This document shows, piece by piece, positions 1 through 6,511 of a stretch of DNA of 11,352 bases. A model generated the notes under the pieces. That model had not been told where the DNA came from, ran no database searches, and saw only the letters and a program-made list of their open reading frames with translations. Position numbers and translations under genes: made by a program. The stretch is from Burkholderiales bacterium. GTDB taxonomy: Bacteria > Pseudomonadota > Gammaproteobacteria > Burkholderiales > SG8-39. Location: assembly GCA_005777205.1 (NCBI GenBank), contig SXNB01000071.1, forward strand, positions 1 through 11,352, in the 5' to 3' direction. Numbering within the stretch: position 1 is the first letter of the stretch; each line of letters begins with the position of its first letter.

Positions 1-673
1 ACCCCAGCGAGGCGCCGGCGACATCGCCCGGCAGCGCGAGCGCGAACACGCTGCGCCGGAACAGGCGCCAGCCCGAGGCGCCCAGATTCTGCGCCGATTC
101 CTCCATCGCGCTGTCGATGTTGGCGAGGGCCGCCGAGAGGTTGAGCAGGATAAACGGGAAATAGTGCAGGGTCTCGACGAAGATGACGCCGTTCAGGCCC
201 TCCATGATCGGCACCGTGAAGCCGAACCACTGGCCGAGCAGTTGGTTAACTGATCCGGAGCGGCCGAACAGCAGCTGCATCGCCGCTGCACCCATGAACG
301 CCGGCATGATCAGCGGCAGCACCCCGAGCGTCTGGATCAGGATCGCGCCGCGGAAGCGGAAACGCACGGTGATGTAGGCGAGCGGAACCGCGATCAGCGT
401 CGCCAGCATCACCGTCATCCCCGCCACGTACAGGCTGTTGGCGAAGGACTCGCGCATCAGCGAGAGCTGGAAAAAAGAACCGAAGTGCGACAGCGTCAGG
501 CTGCCGTCGGGTTCGGTGACGGCGACGCGGATCACCGTCAGCACCGGCCAGACCAGGAAGGCGAGGAGGAACGCGGCAATGGCGAGCGCCACCGCCGCCT
601 GCCCGGCGCTCCACCGTCCCGCCTCCGCGTTCAGCGGAGCAACCGCGCCGGGCGCGGCCAGCGGCGCGCTCAC
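1..673 (-). CDS. ABC transporter permease (AfuB/FbpB-like), C-terminus beyond the window
   Basis: This is the inner-membrane channel subunit of a binding-protein-dependent ABC importer; 224 codons are visible and the gene continues past the left edge. It starts at a GTG (671-673) only 4 bases after the stop of the binding-protein gene, so the two are probably co-translated. Residues about 25-50 form a first hydrophobic helix (AIAAFLLAFLVWPVLTVI), with further membrane segments near residues 80-102, 110-136 and 162-182. Residues about 190-216 (EESAQNLGASGWRLF, ending in LALPG) match the EAA loop that contacts the ATPase in BPD permeases. Iron(III)/thiamine/phosphonate-type permeases usually carry two such domains and exceed 500 residues, so roughly half is likely visible. 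The substrate is unknown. No better start was found; an overlapping minus-strand frame at 246-614 is a shadow. Confidence 0.88.
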   Translation of the reverse strand, partial: MSAPLAAPGAVAPLNAEAGRWSAGQAAVALAIAAFLLAFLVWPVLTVIRVAVTEPDGSLTLSHFGSFFQLSLMRESFANSLYVAGMTVMLATLIAVPLAYITVRFRFRGAILIQTLGVLPLIMPAFMGAAAMQLLFGRSGSVNQLLGQWFGFTVPIMEGLNGVIFVETLHYFPFILLNLSAALANIDSAMEESAQNLGASGWRLFRRSVFALALPGDVAGASLG

Positions 674-677
674 CGCT

Positions 678-2003
678 TCACTTCGCCGCGGCCGCCGCCA
701 GCCGGGCGAGCGCCGCGGCCTTGTCGTAGTTCTGGCGCGCTTCCTTGCCCCAGTGCTCCTCGAGCGCCGTCATCTGCTTCTGCCTGGCGGCGTCGCGCTT
801 GGTCTCGCGGAACAATGCGAGGAAACCCTTGTCCCGGGTCTTCGTCTCGTCGACGACCGGCGCAAACGCGAGCGCGCGCGCCTCGGCCAGCAGCCTCTGC
901 CCCTGCGCATTGGGTTTGGCCGCTAGCTTCGCCGTCGCCTCGTGAATAGCCCTGGTCGCCGCCACCAGTTCCTTGTGGCGGAAAGTGATCGCGTGATCGA
1001 ACAGCGCGCTGACGACGAAATAGCGCGCTTCGGAGAGTTCCGAATCGAAGTCCACCTTGGCGCGGATCTTCCCGCCGTAGGGGTCCGGGTATCCCGCCGG
1101 CGCCTTGCGGTAGGTCTCCGGCAGCACCGGCAGCCGGCTGATCTTCGAGTCGAGCAGCAGCTCCTGGCCCGCCGGCGACAGCGTGTACTGGATGAAACGC
1201 CGGCCGAGGTCGGCGTTCTTCGCGCCGTTGACCAGCGCGATGTTGGCCGGGACGATCGCCGTCTGCGAGGGGTAGGCGAATTCGACCGGGAAGCCGGAGT
1301 TCTTCGCCGCCAGGCCGAAGAAGTCGATCACCAGGCCGATGCCGAACTGGCCGTTGGAGACGCCGTCGGGGACGCCGAAGCTGCGCTCGGTAATCGCCGC
1401 GGCATTGCCCGCGATCTGCAGCACCTGCGACCAGCCCTTCTCCCAGCCTTCGCCCTGCAGGATGGTCTCAATGGTCAGGTGGGTGGTGCCCGAACGCGAG
1501 GGCGACGAGGTCGCCAAATGGCCGAAATACACCGGCTTGACCAGGTCCACCCACTCTTTCGGCGCCGGAACCTTGTTGGCCGCGAGGTAGCGCGTGTTCC
1601 ACATCAGTCCGTAGCCGGCGAGCGCCTGCCCGCGGTAGAAACCCTGCGGATCGTTCACCGGGTAGTTGCCGATCTTGTCCGGGATGCCCTTCACCCCGGG
1701 GTCGAACTTCGTCAGCAGGCCGTCCTTGGCGAGCACCTCGAAGGCATCCGGTGCGGAAGCCCAGAACACGTCCGGCCGATCTCCGGCGCGCGTCTCGCGC
1801 AGGTAGGCAACGCCTGCCGAGGTGCCCTTGTTGAGGATCTCGACGCGCGTGCCCGGATTGGCCCGCTCGAAAGCTGCCTTGTACGCCGAAGTCAGCTCCT
1901 TGGGAAACGACGTCAGGATCGTGACCTGCTGTTGTGCGGCGGCGCCGGTCGCTGCCAGCGCGAGGATCGCAGCGGCAAACCGCGCCGCCAAGGACGAGTG
2001 CAT
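678..2003 (-). CDS. ABC transporter periplasmic substrate-binding protein (family 1, FbpA/AfuA-like)
   Basis: This 441-residue protein begins with a Sec-type signal peptide (MHSSLAARFAAAILALAA, probable cleavage after GAAA near residue 23). The mature part opens with VTILTSFPKELTSAYKAAFE, typical of the first strand and helix of family 1 solute-binding proteins, and continues with DRPDVFWASAPDAFEVLAKD and QALAGYGLMWNTRYL, both characteristic of iron(III)/phosphonate-type binders. FbpA-type proteins are usually about 320-350 residues; this one has roughly 100 extra residues at the C-terminus (from about residue 340), helical-looking and ending in an alanine-rich tail. The adjacent tyrosine pair that binds Fe3+ in FbpA is not visible, so iron as ligand should not be assumed. 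The ATG start is supported by a strong ribosome-binding site, GGAGGGA, at 2010-2016. The downstream neighbour is its cognate permease. Confidence 0.9.
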   Translation of the reverse strand: MHSSLAARFAAAILALAATGAAAQQQVTILTSFPKELTSAYKAAFERANPGTRVEILNKGTSAGVAYLRETRAGDRPDVFWASAPDAFEVLAKDGLLTKFDPGVKGIPDKIGNYPVNDPQGFYRGQALAGYGLMWNTRYLAANKVPAPKEWVDLVKPVYFGHLATSSPSRSGTTHLTIETILQGEGWEKGWSQVLQIAGNAAAITERSFGVPDGVSNGQFGIGLVIDFFGLAAKNSGFPVEFAYPSQTAIVPANIALVNGAKNADLGRRFIQYTLSPAGQELLLDSKISRLPVLPETYRKAPAGYPDPYGGKIRAKVDFDSELSEARYFVVSALFDHAITFRHKELVAATRAIHEATAKLAAKPNAQGQRLLAEARALAFAPVVDETKTRDKGFLALFRETKRDAARQKQMTALEEHWGKEARQNYDKAAALARLAAAAAK

Positions 2004-2042
2004 GGAGACTCCCTCCGGTTCGGTTGGACTTGGTGAACCCTC

Positions 2043-2072
2043 AAGCTACCTGCGCGCGGTTAGGGCCGTCAA
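2043..2072 (-). promoter_or_regulatory. Possible sigma70-type promoter for the ABC transporter operon
   Basis: Reading the minus strand, TTGACG (2067-2072) lies 18 bases from TAGCTT (2043-2048), upstream of the binding-protein start at 2003. The -35 matches consensus at five of six bases, the -10 at only three. It sits in the 109-bp gap between this operon and the divergent racemase gene. No convincing plus-strand promoter was found in the same gap. Confidence 0.3.
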
Positions 2073-2112
2073 CCATTTCATTGCGCCGCGCTTCAAGACG
2101 TCTGCGCAGGCT

Positions 2113-3273
2113 ATGATTCCGGCCATGGGTCCCCTCGCTGGCATCAAGGTCCTGGAGTTCGAAGCGATTGGCCCCGGTCCGTTCTGCGGCATGATGCTCG
2201 CGGACATGGGGGCCGACGTGCTGCTTGTCGACCGTCCCGGCGACGCAGGCCTGGGCCTCGGCCGCGACCGCTGGTCCGACGTCATGCTGCGCGGGCGGCG
2301 CTCGGCGACGCTGGACCTGAAGTCGGCATCCGGCGTCGAAGCTGCGCTCGTGCTCGCGGTGAAGGCCGACGCCGTGATCGAAGGCTTTCGTCCCAGCGTG
2401 ATGGAACGCCTGGGTCTCGGGCCCAACACGCTGCTCAAGGCAAATCCGAAACTGGTCTACGGTCGCATGACTGGCTGGGGGCAGGACGGGCCCCTCGCAC
2501 CGCGCGCCGGGCACGACATCAACTACATCGCGCTCACCGGCGTGCTGAACGCCATCGGCCGCGCCGGCGGCGCCCCGGTACCGCCGCTCAACCTGGTGGG
2601 CGATTTCGGTGGTGGCGGCATGCTGCTCGCCTTCGGCATCGCCTGCGCGCTGGTGGAGGCGAAGGCCTCGGGCAAGGGGCAGGTGGTGGACGCGGCGATG
2701 GTGGATGGCGCCTCGCTGCTCGCGACCATGTTCGCCGGCATGATGGCCGCTGGCCGCTGGAGCGAGACTCGCGGCGACAACGTCCTCGACACTGGAGCGC
2801 CCTGGTACGAAGCCTATGAAACGAAGGATGGCCGGCACGTGGCCATCGGCGCCATCGAACCCAAGTTCTACGCAGAACTGCTGGAGCGCCTCGGGATCGC
2901 CGGCGAGACCCTGCCCAAGCAACTGGACCGCAAGGGCTGGCCCACGCTGCGCGCCCGTTTTGCGGAGGTGTTCTTGTCGAAGTCCCGGGACGAGTGGTGC
3001 GCGGTGTTCGAAGGTTCCGATGCCTGCTTCGCGCCGGTACTCAGCTTTTCGGAGGCGCGCGCCCATCCTCACAATGCCGAGCGCCGGACCTTCGTCACCT
3101 CCGGCAAGGTGGCCCAACCCGCCCCGGCTCCGCGCTTCTCGCGCACCCCGGGCGCAATTCGCGGGGCGCCGCCGGAGCGCGGCGAAGGCGGCCACGATGC
3201 GCTTGCCGCCTGGGGTTTTGGCGCCGCTGAGATCTCGCACCTGGAATCGCTGGGCCTTGGCTTCCGAGCCTAG
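2113..3273 (+). CDS. Alpha-methylacyl-CoA racemase (CaiB/BaiF superfamily)
   Basis: The enzyme interconverts (R)- and (S)-2-methylacyl-CoA thioesters through an enolate and belongs to the class III CoA-transferase fold. The opening GPLAGIKVLEFEAIGPGPF and LADMGADVLLVDRPG segments are typical of racemases of this family. The catalytic residues described for Mycobacterium tuberculosis MCR (His126, Asp156, Glu241) are all found: His134 in AGHDINYIALTG, Asp164 in NLVGDFGGGGM and Glu249 in GAIEPKFY. Their spacings of 30 and 85 residues are identical to MCR. The 386-residue length also fits. The start is uncertain: ATG 2113 has an AGG only two bases upstream, while ATG 2125 (382 residues) matches family N-termini better, and neither has a good ribosome-binding site. 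The 3' end overlaps the next gene, a paralogous CoA-transferase, so the two are probably translationally coupled. Confidence 0.93.
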   Translation: MIPAMGPLAGIKVLEFEAIGPGPFCGMMLADMGADVLLVDRPGDAGLGLGRDRWSDVMLRGRRSATLDLKSASGVEAALVLAVKADAVIEGFRPSVMERLGLGPNTLLKANPKLVYGRMTGWGQDGPLAPRAGHDINYIALTGVLNAIGRAGGAPVPPLNLVGDFGGGGMLLAFGIACALVEAKASGKGQVVDAAMVDGASLLATMFAGMMAAGRWSETRGDNVLDTGAPWYEAYETKDGRHVAIGAIEPKFYAELLERLGIAGETLPKQLDRKGWPTLRARFAEVFLSKSRDEWCAVFEGSDACFAPVLSFSEARAHPHNAERRTFVTSGKVAQPAPAPRFSRTPGAIRGAPPERGEGGHDALAAWGFGAAEISHLESLGLGFRA

Positions 3274-4486
3274 CGCGACCAGCACGCCGAACGGAGGCCC
3301 GCTCTCCGGGCTCCGCGTGCTCGATATCTCTAACGTCATCGCCGGCCCTTTCGCCGCCGCGATGCTGGGGGACTTCGGCGCCGACGTGCTCAAGGTCGAA
3401 CTGCCAGGGGGCGGCGATGCACTACGCGCACTGCCGCCGCACAAGGAAGGCAAGCCGCTGCTATGGAAAGCGGTCAACCGTAACAAACGCGCGATTACGC
3501 TCGACCTGCGCCAGGCCGCCGGCCAGGCACTGTTCCTCCGCCTGCTGCCGCGCTTTGACGTCCTGATCGAGAACTACCGTCCAGGAACACTGGATCGCTG
3601 GGGCCTGGGCAAGGAGGCGCTGTGGGACGCCCAGCCAAAGCTGGTGATCCTGCGCGTCACCGGGTTCGGCCAAACCGGGCCCTACGCAAACTACGCGGGC
3701 TTCGCACGCCTGTTCGAAGCGTATTCCGGCCTCGCCTACATCACCCGCGCGCCAGGCGAACCGCCGCTGCATCCCGGCTACCCGATCGGCGACCCGATTT
3801 CCGGCTTGTTCGGCGCCTTCGGCATCCTCACCGCGCTGCTGCACCGCGCACGCCATCCGGAAGCGCCCGGCCAGGAGATCGATCTGTCGTGCACCGAGGC
3901 CATGATGCGCCTGCTGGAAGTGCTGCCGATCGAATATGACCAGCTGGGTCTCGTCCACGAGCCGGTGGGCAGGGGCAACGCCTACGTGTCACCCAGCGGC
4001 ATGTTCCGCGCCGGCGACGGCGTCTGGGTCAGCTTCACCGCCGCGACGCAGAACATCTTCGAGCGCCTGTGCCGGCTGATCGGGCGCGAGGACCTGCTTG
4101 CGGATCCACGCTACGCGACGAATCCGCAGCGCATGCACCACCAGTCCGAGCTCAACGCGATCGTCGCGGACTGGCTCAGCGCGCACTCGGCCGTGGATGC
4201 GGTGCGCGAACTCTCCGAGGCCGGCGTCGCGGCCGCGCCGGTGTACTCGAACCGCCAGGTCATGGAGGATCCGCACTTCCGGGCACGCGAGTCGATTACC
4301 CGGGTGCGCGACGAGGATTTCGGCTCAGTTGCGGTGCCCGGCGTCGTGCCGCGGCTGTCGGCGACGCCAGGCGCGGCGCGCACCTCGGGACCCGCGCCCG
4401 GGGCGCACAACGCCGAGGTCTATAGGCAGTGGCTGGGCCTGGGGGACGCCGAGATCGGTGCGCTGCGGGAGTCAGGCGTGATCTGA
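3257..4486 (+). CDS. CaiB/BaiF-family (class III) CoA-transferase
   Basis: This protein, 409 residues from the chosen start, would move CoA between acyl-CoA and a free carboxylic acid. The family signature is clear: GPLSGLRVLDISNVIAGPFA near residues 14-33, GDFGADVLKVELPGGGD at 38-54, NRNKRAITLDLR at 74-85, and VLIENYRPGTLDRWGL at 102-117. Asp179 (GYPIGDPISGLFG) occupies the place of the catalytic aspartate that forms the mixed anhydride in formyl-CoA transferase (Asp169). Start choice is uncertain: the TTG at 3257 overlaps the racemase stop by 17 bases and leaves a short natural leader, whereas ATG 3197 would overlap by 77 bases. It is a distant paralogue of the racemase but lacks the racemase His/Glu motifs, so the pair plausibly activates an acid and sets its alpha-carbon stereochemistry. 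The substrate cannot be predicted. Confidence 0.9.
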   Translation: MASEPSATSTPNGGPLSGLRVLDISNVIAGPFAAAMLGDFGADVLKVELPGGGDALRALPPHKEGKPLLWKAVNRNKRAITLDLRQAAGQALFLRLLPRFDVLIENYRPGTLDRWGLGKEALWDAQPKLVILRVTGFGQTGPYANYAGFARLFEAYSGLAYITRAPGEPPLHPGYPIGDPISGLFGAFGILTALLHRARHPEAPGQEIDLSCTEAMMRLLEVLPIEYDQLGLVHEPVGRGNAYVSPSGMFRAGDGVWVSFTAATQNIFERLCRLIGREDLLADPRYATNPQRMHHQSELNAIVADWLSAHSAVDAVRELSEAGVAAAPVYSNRQVMEDPHFRARESITRVRDEDFGSVAVPGVVPRLSATPGAARTSGPAPGAHNAEVYRQWLGLGDAEIGALRESGVI

Positions 4487-4520
4487 CGGGGCCCCGGTGC
4501 CGGTGGCGTCGCTTCCCGGA

Positions 4521-4548
4521 CCAAATGTAATCGATCGGTTACATTTGG
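4521..4548. repeat. 28-bp near-perfect palindrome between convergent genes
   Basis: Arms CCAAATGTAA (4521-4530) and TTACATTTGG (4539-4548) are perfect inverted copies. The 8-bp centre, TCGATCGG, is itself palindromic except for one T/G pair, so all 28 bases are symmetric with one mismatch (a wobble pair in RNA). It lies in the 95-bp gap between the convergent CoA-transferase and histidine-phosphatase genes and is much more AT-rich than its surroundings. A bidirectional transcription terminator is the simplest reading, although no U-tract follows on either strand. The TGTAA-N8-TTACA core also resembles an operator for a dimeric regulator. A GC palindrome, CCCCCGGGGG (about 4552-4561), follows immediately; nothing else was seen in this gap. 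Confidence 0.7.
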
Positions 4549-4581
4549 CGGCCCCCGGGGGTGCGGCCATCCCGACTCGCC

Positions 4582-5241
4582 TCAGGCGTAGGTCAGCGCG
4601 CCGGCGCGGTCCGGCCGGTCTAGGTGCGGAATGTTGTTGAAACTCACGCACTGAATTGCTCGCTCGCCGGCGCGCAACTCCGTGATCCCGGTGTTGCGCG
4701 TCTGCAGGTTGAGGTCCACCACGCCGCGCGCCTGCATCTTCAGCACCTCGGCGAGGATGGTCGAGATCGGGCCGCCGGAACTGATCACCAGCGCACGCTC
4801 CCCCTTGCCGGCGCGAACCGCGTCCAGCGCCGCCAGCACGCGGGCACGGAAGGCCGCGAAGGGCTCGTGCGCCGAGCCGGCCAGCGTCCCGTCTGTCCAC
4901 GCGTACATCGCCTCCCGCAGCGCGCGAAAATACTCCCTGCGATCCGCACCCTGAAAACCATTCCCGCCCGTATGTGCGTGCAGCAGTGCATGGCTGTCGT
5001 ACTCGTTCAGGCGCGCATCCTCCTTGGCCTGCAATACCCGGCCCATCCCTTCTCCCATACCGGCAAGCGTCTCGGCATGGCGGCGCAGCGTACCCCGCAC
5101 CACGTGGTCGAAGCGAGCGCCACGCTCTGCAAAATGCTCGCCCAGCCAGCGCGACTGCCGCCAGCCGAGGTCCGAGAGCTTGTCGTAGTCCGCCGCGCCG
5201 AAGGAGGCCTGCGCGTGCCGCACCAGGATGAGTTCTGCCAT
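4582..5241 (-). CDS. Histidine phosphatase superfamily (phosphoglycerate-mutase-like) protein, atypical active site
   Basis: The 219-residue protein starts with MAELILVRHAQASFG, in which Arg8-His9 correspond to the RH(G/A) phosphohistidine motif of this superfamily. Arg53/Arg54 (GTLRRHAETL) and Glu80 (RLNEYD) fit the second arginine and the acidic general acid. The second conserved histidine, normally in an (S)HGG motif near the C-terminus, appears as Ser155 in LVISSGGPIS. Length and layout fit a single-domain cytosolic phosphatase. The substrate is unknown, and the substitution makes even phosphatase activity uncertain; it may mark a subfamily with altered chemistry. The gene is divergent from the SDR gene across 27 bp. 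No strong ribosome-binding site precedes the ATG, but a TACAAT -10-like hexamer lies six bases upstream, which suggests a leaderless transcript. Confidence 0.88.
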   Translation of the reverse strand: MAELILVRHAQASFGAADYDKLSDLGWRQSRWLGEHFAERGARFDHVVRGTLRRHAETLAGMGEGMGRVLQAKEDARLNEYDSHALLHAHTGGNGFQGADRREYFRALREAMYAWTDGTLAGSAHEPFAAFRARVLAALDAVRAGKGERALVISSGGPISTILAEVLKMQARGVVDLNLQTRNTGITELRAGERAIQCVSFNNIPHLDRPDRAGALTYA

Positions 5242-5268
5242 GGAGCCATTGTATGAAACAATCGGCGC
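5242..5268. promoter_or_regulatory. 27-bp divergent intergenic region with inverted repeat and candidate -10 elements
   Basis: The start codons of the histidine-phosphatase and SDR genes are only 27 bp apart. The gap contains ATTGT (5248-5252) and ACAAT (5258-5262) as inverted arms separated by five bases. On the minus strand TACAAT (5248-5253) matches the -10 consensus at five of six bases and ends six bases before the ATG at 5241. On the plus strand TATGAA (5252-5257) matches at four of six. No good -35 was seen for either. The arrangement fits overlapping divergent promoters with very short or absent leaders. Confidence 0.4.
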
Positions 5269-6063
5269 ATGAAAATCTCGGGCAAAGTCTGCGTCGTCAC
5301 CGGCGCAGGGAGCGGTATCGGCAAGGCGCTCGCCAAGCGCTTCGCCACCGAGGGCGCGGCGGGGGTGGTCTGCGCCGACCTGAACGATGGTAACGCGAAG
5401 GCGGTTGCGGCCGGCATCCGGGGACTGGCGGTGCGCTGCGACGTCTCAAGCGAAGCGGACCTGAACGCCCTGGCCGACGCCGCGATTGCGCAGTTCGGCC
5501 GCATCGACGTGTTCTGCTCCAATGCGGGCATCATCGAGCGTGCCGGGCTGGAGGCCACCGCCGAACAATGGCGGCGGACGCTGGAGGTCAACCTGATGGC
5601 GCATGTCTACGCGGCGCGCGTGGTGGTGCCGCTCATGCTCGCGCAGGGCGGCGGCTACATCGTAGCCACGGCCTCGGCCGCAGGGCTGCTGATGCAACCA
5701 GACTCGGCCACCTATACGGTGTCGAAGCATGGCGCAGTGGCGTTCGCGGAATGGCTGTCGGTGAACTATCACGACAAGGGCATCAAGGTGTCCTGCCTGT
5801 GCCCGCAGGGCGTTCGCACACCGATGCTGCTGGGATCGAAGGGCGACCGGAAATCCTTCCTGCTGGAGGGCTCCGTGAGCGCGGAGGACGCTGCGGCCCG
5901 CGTGGTGGAAGCGATGGACGCCGAGCGCTTCCTCGTGCTGCCCCACCCGGAGGTGGGCGAGTTCGAGCGCCGCAAGGCGAACGACCGGGAGCGCTGGCTC
6001 GCCGGCATGCGTCGCATGCGGGCGAAGATCGAATCCGACCCGGCCCTGCGGGGCGACGGCTGA
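5269..6063 (+). CDS. Classical SDR-family NAD(P)-dependent dehydrogenase
   Basis: This 264-residue short-chain dehydrogenase/reductase carries the complete classical signature: the nucleotide-binding loop TGAGSGIG (residues 11-18), the NAG motif (85-87), Asn108 (EVNLMA), Ser136 (TASAAG) and Tyr149/Lys153 (YTVSK). Asp37 at the end of the second strand (VCADLN) usually favours NAD(H) over NADP(H). The length is slightly above the 250-residue norm because of a charged helical C-terminal extension (about 240-264, RRMRAKIESD). It is a soluble cytosolic oxidoreductase acting on an alcohol or ketone; substrate not predictable, though the surrounding acyl-CoA genes suggest a hydroxyacyl or alicyclic intermediate. 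No clear ribosome-binding site precedes the ATG. The gene converges with the copper-chaperone gene, with four bases between the two stop codons. Confidence 0.93.
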   Translation: MKISGKVCVVTGAGSGIGKALAKRFATEGAAGVVCADLNDGNAKAVAAGIRGLAVRCDVSSEADLNALADAAIAQFGRIDVFCSNAGIIERAGLEATAEQWRRTLEVNLMAHVYAARVVVPLMLAQGGGYIVATASAAGLLMQPDSATYTVSKHGAVAFAEWLSVNYHDKGIKVSCLCPQGVRTPMLLGSKGDRKSFLLEGSVSAEDAAARVVEAMDAERFLVLPHPEVGEFERRKANDRERWLAGMRRMRAKIESDPALRGDG

Positions 6064-6067
6064 CGAG

Positions 6068-6511
6068 CTAGTGCTTGTGGTGCGTCGCGGGCGCGCCGCC
6101 AGAGATCCGGCCCACGTCGAATTCCGCGTTCACCTCGCCGGCCTTCTCGAACGTCAGCTTCACCGGCACCTTCTCGCCCTCGATGAACGGGCGCCTGATG
6201 TCCATGAACATCAGATGCGCCCCGCCGGGCTTGAGCTCGAACGCGCCGCCGGCGGGAATATCGTAGCCGGGCACTTCGCGCATCTTCATCACACCGGCCT
6301 CGTGAATATGCACGTGCGTCTCGACGCGCGCAGCGGCGGGAGAGGATGCGGACGTTAGCCGGTCCGCCACGGTGGCCTTGTTCCGTACCACCATGTAACC
6401 TGCAGCCACTTTGGCGCCGGGCGCAGTCGCACGCGCCCAGGGCTTGTCGATCACCACCTGCGCGAACGCGGGCGCGGCGGCCATCAGCAGCAACGCCGCG
6501 AGAGATCTCAT
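6068..6511 (-). CDS. PCu(A)C-type periplasmic copper chaperone
   Basis: The 147-residue protein has a signal peptide (MRSLAALLLMAAAPAFA, cleavage about residue 17) and the PCu(A)C copper-binding motif H-X10-M-X21-H-X-M exactly: His66, Met77, His99, Met101, in THVHIHEAGVMKM and PGGAHLMFM. Additional His68, His70 and Met75, and a C-terminal HHKH tail, could also bind copper. Family members hold Cu(I) in the periplasm and help deliver it to the CuA or CuB site of cytochrome oxidase. The ATG overlaps the stop of the upstream acyl-CoA synthetase remnant in an ATGA arrangement, and a good ribosome-binding site (AGGAG, about 6519-6523) lies inside the remnant. Expression therefore depends on the upstream operon. 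No SCO1/SenC-type partner is visible nearby. Confidence 0.94.
   Translation of the reverse strand: MRSLAALLLMAAAPAFAQVVIDKPWARATAPGAKVAAGYMVVRNKATVADRLTSASSPAAARVETHVHIHEAGVMKMREVPGYDIPAGGAFELKPGGAHLMFMDIRRPFIEGEKVPVKLTFEKAGEVNAEFDVGRISGGAPATHHKH

Noticed and set aside
942..2036. A 364-codon plus-strand open frame opposite the binding-protein gene.
   Set aside because: The minus-strand product has a signal peptide and family motifs, while the plus-strand product is Arg/Val-rich with no recognisable domain.
2017..2039. GGTTC and GAACC inverted arms with a 13-base spacer upstream of the ABC operon.
   Set aside because: Arms of five bases with a long spacer are common by chance, and there is no alignment with a promoter element.
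2041..3486. A 481-codon minus-strand open frame opposite the racemase gene.
   Set aside because: It is composed of low-complexity Arg/Ala/Gly-rich sequence and matches nothing recognisable. Long antisense frames are expected opposite GC-rich coding genes.
4552..4561. CCCCCGGGGG as an independent hairpin or terminator.
   Set aside because: It has no room for a loop and no following T-run; it is likely a by-product of high GC content.
4487..4581. A possible small gene between the convergent CoA-transferase and histidine-phosphatase genes.
   Set aside because: No start codon with a ribosome-binding site and no coding-like frame was seen; the interval is dominated by the palindrome.
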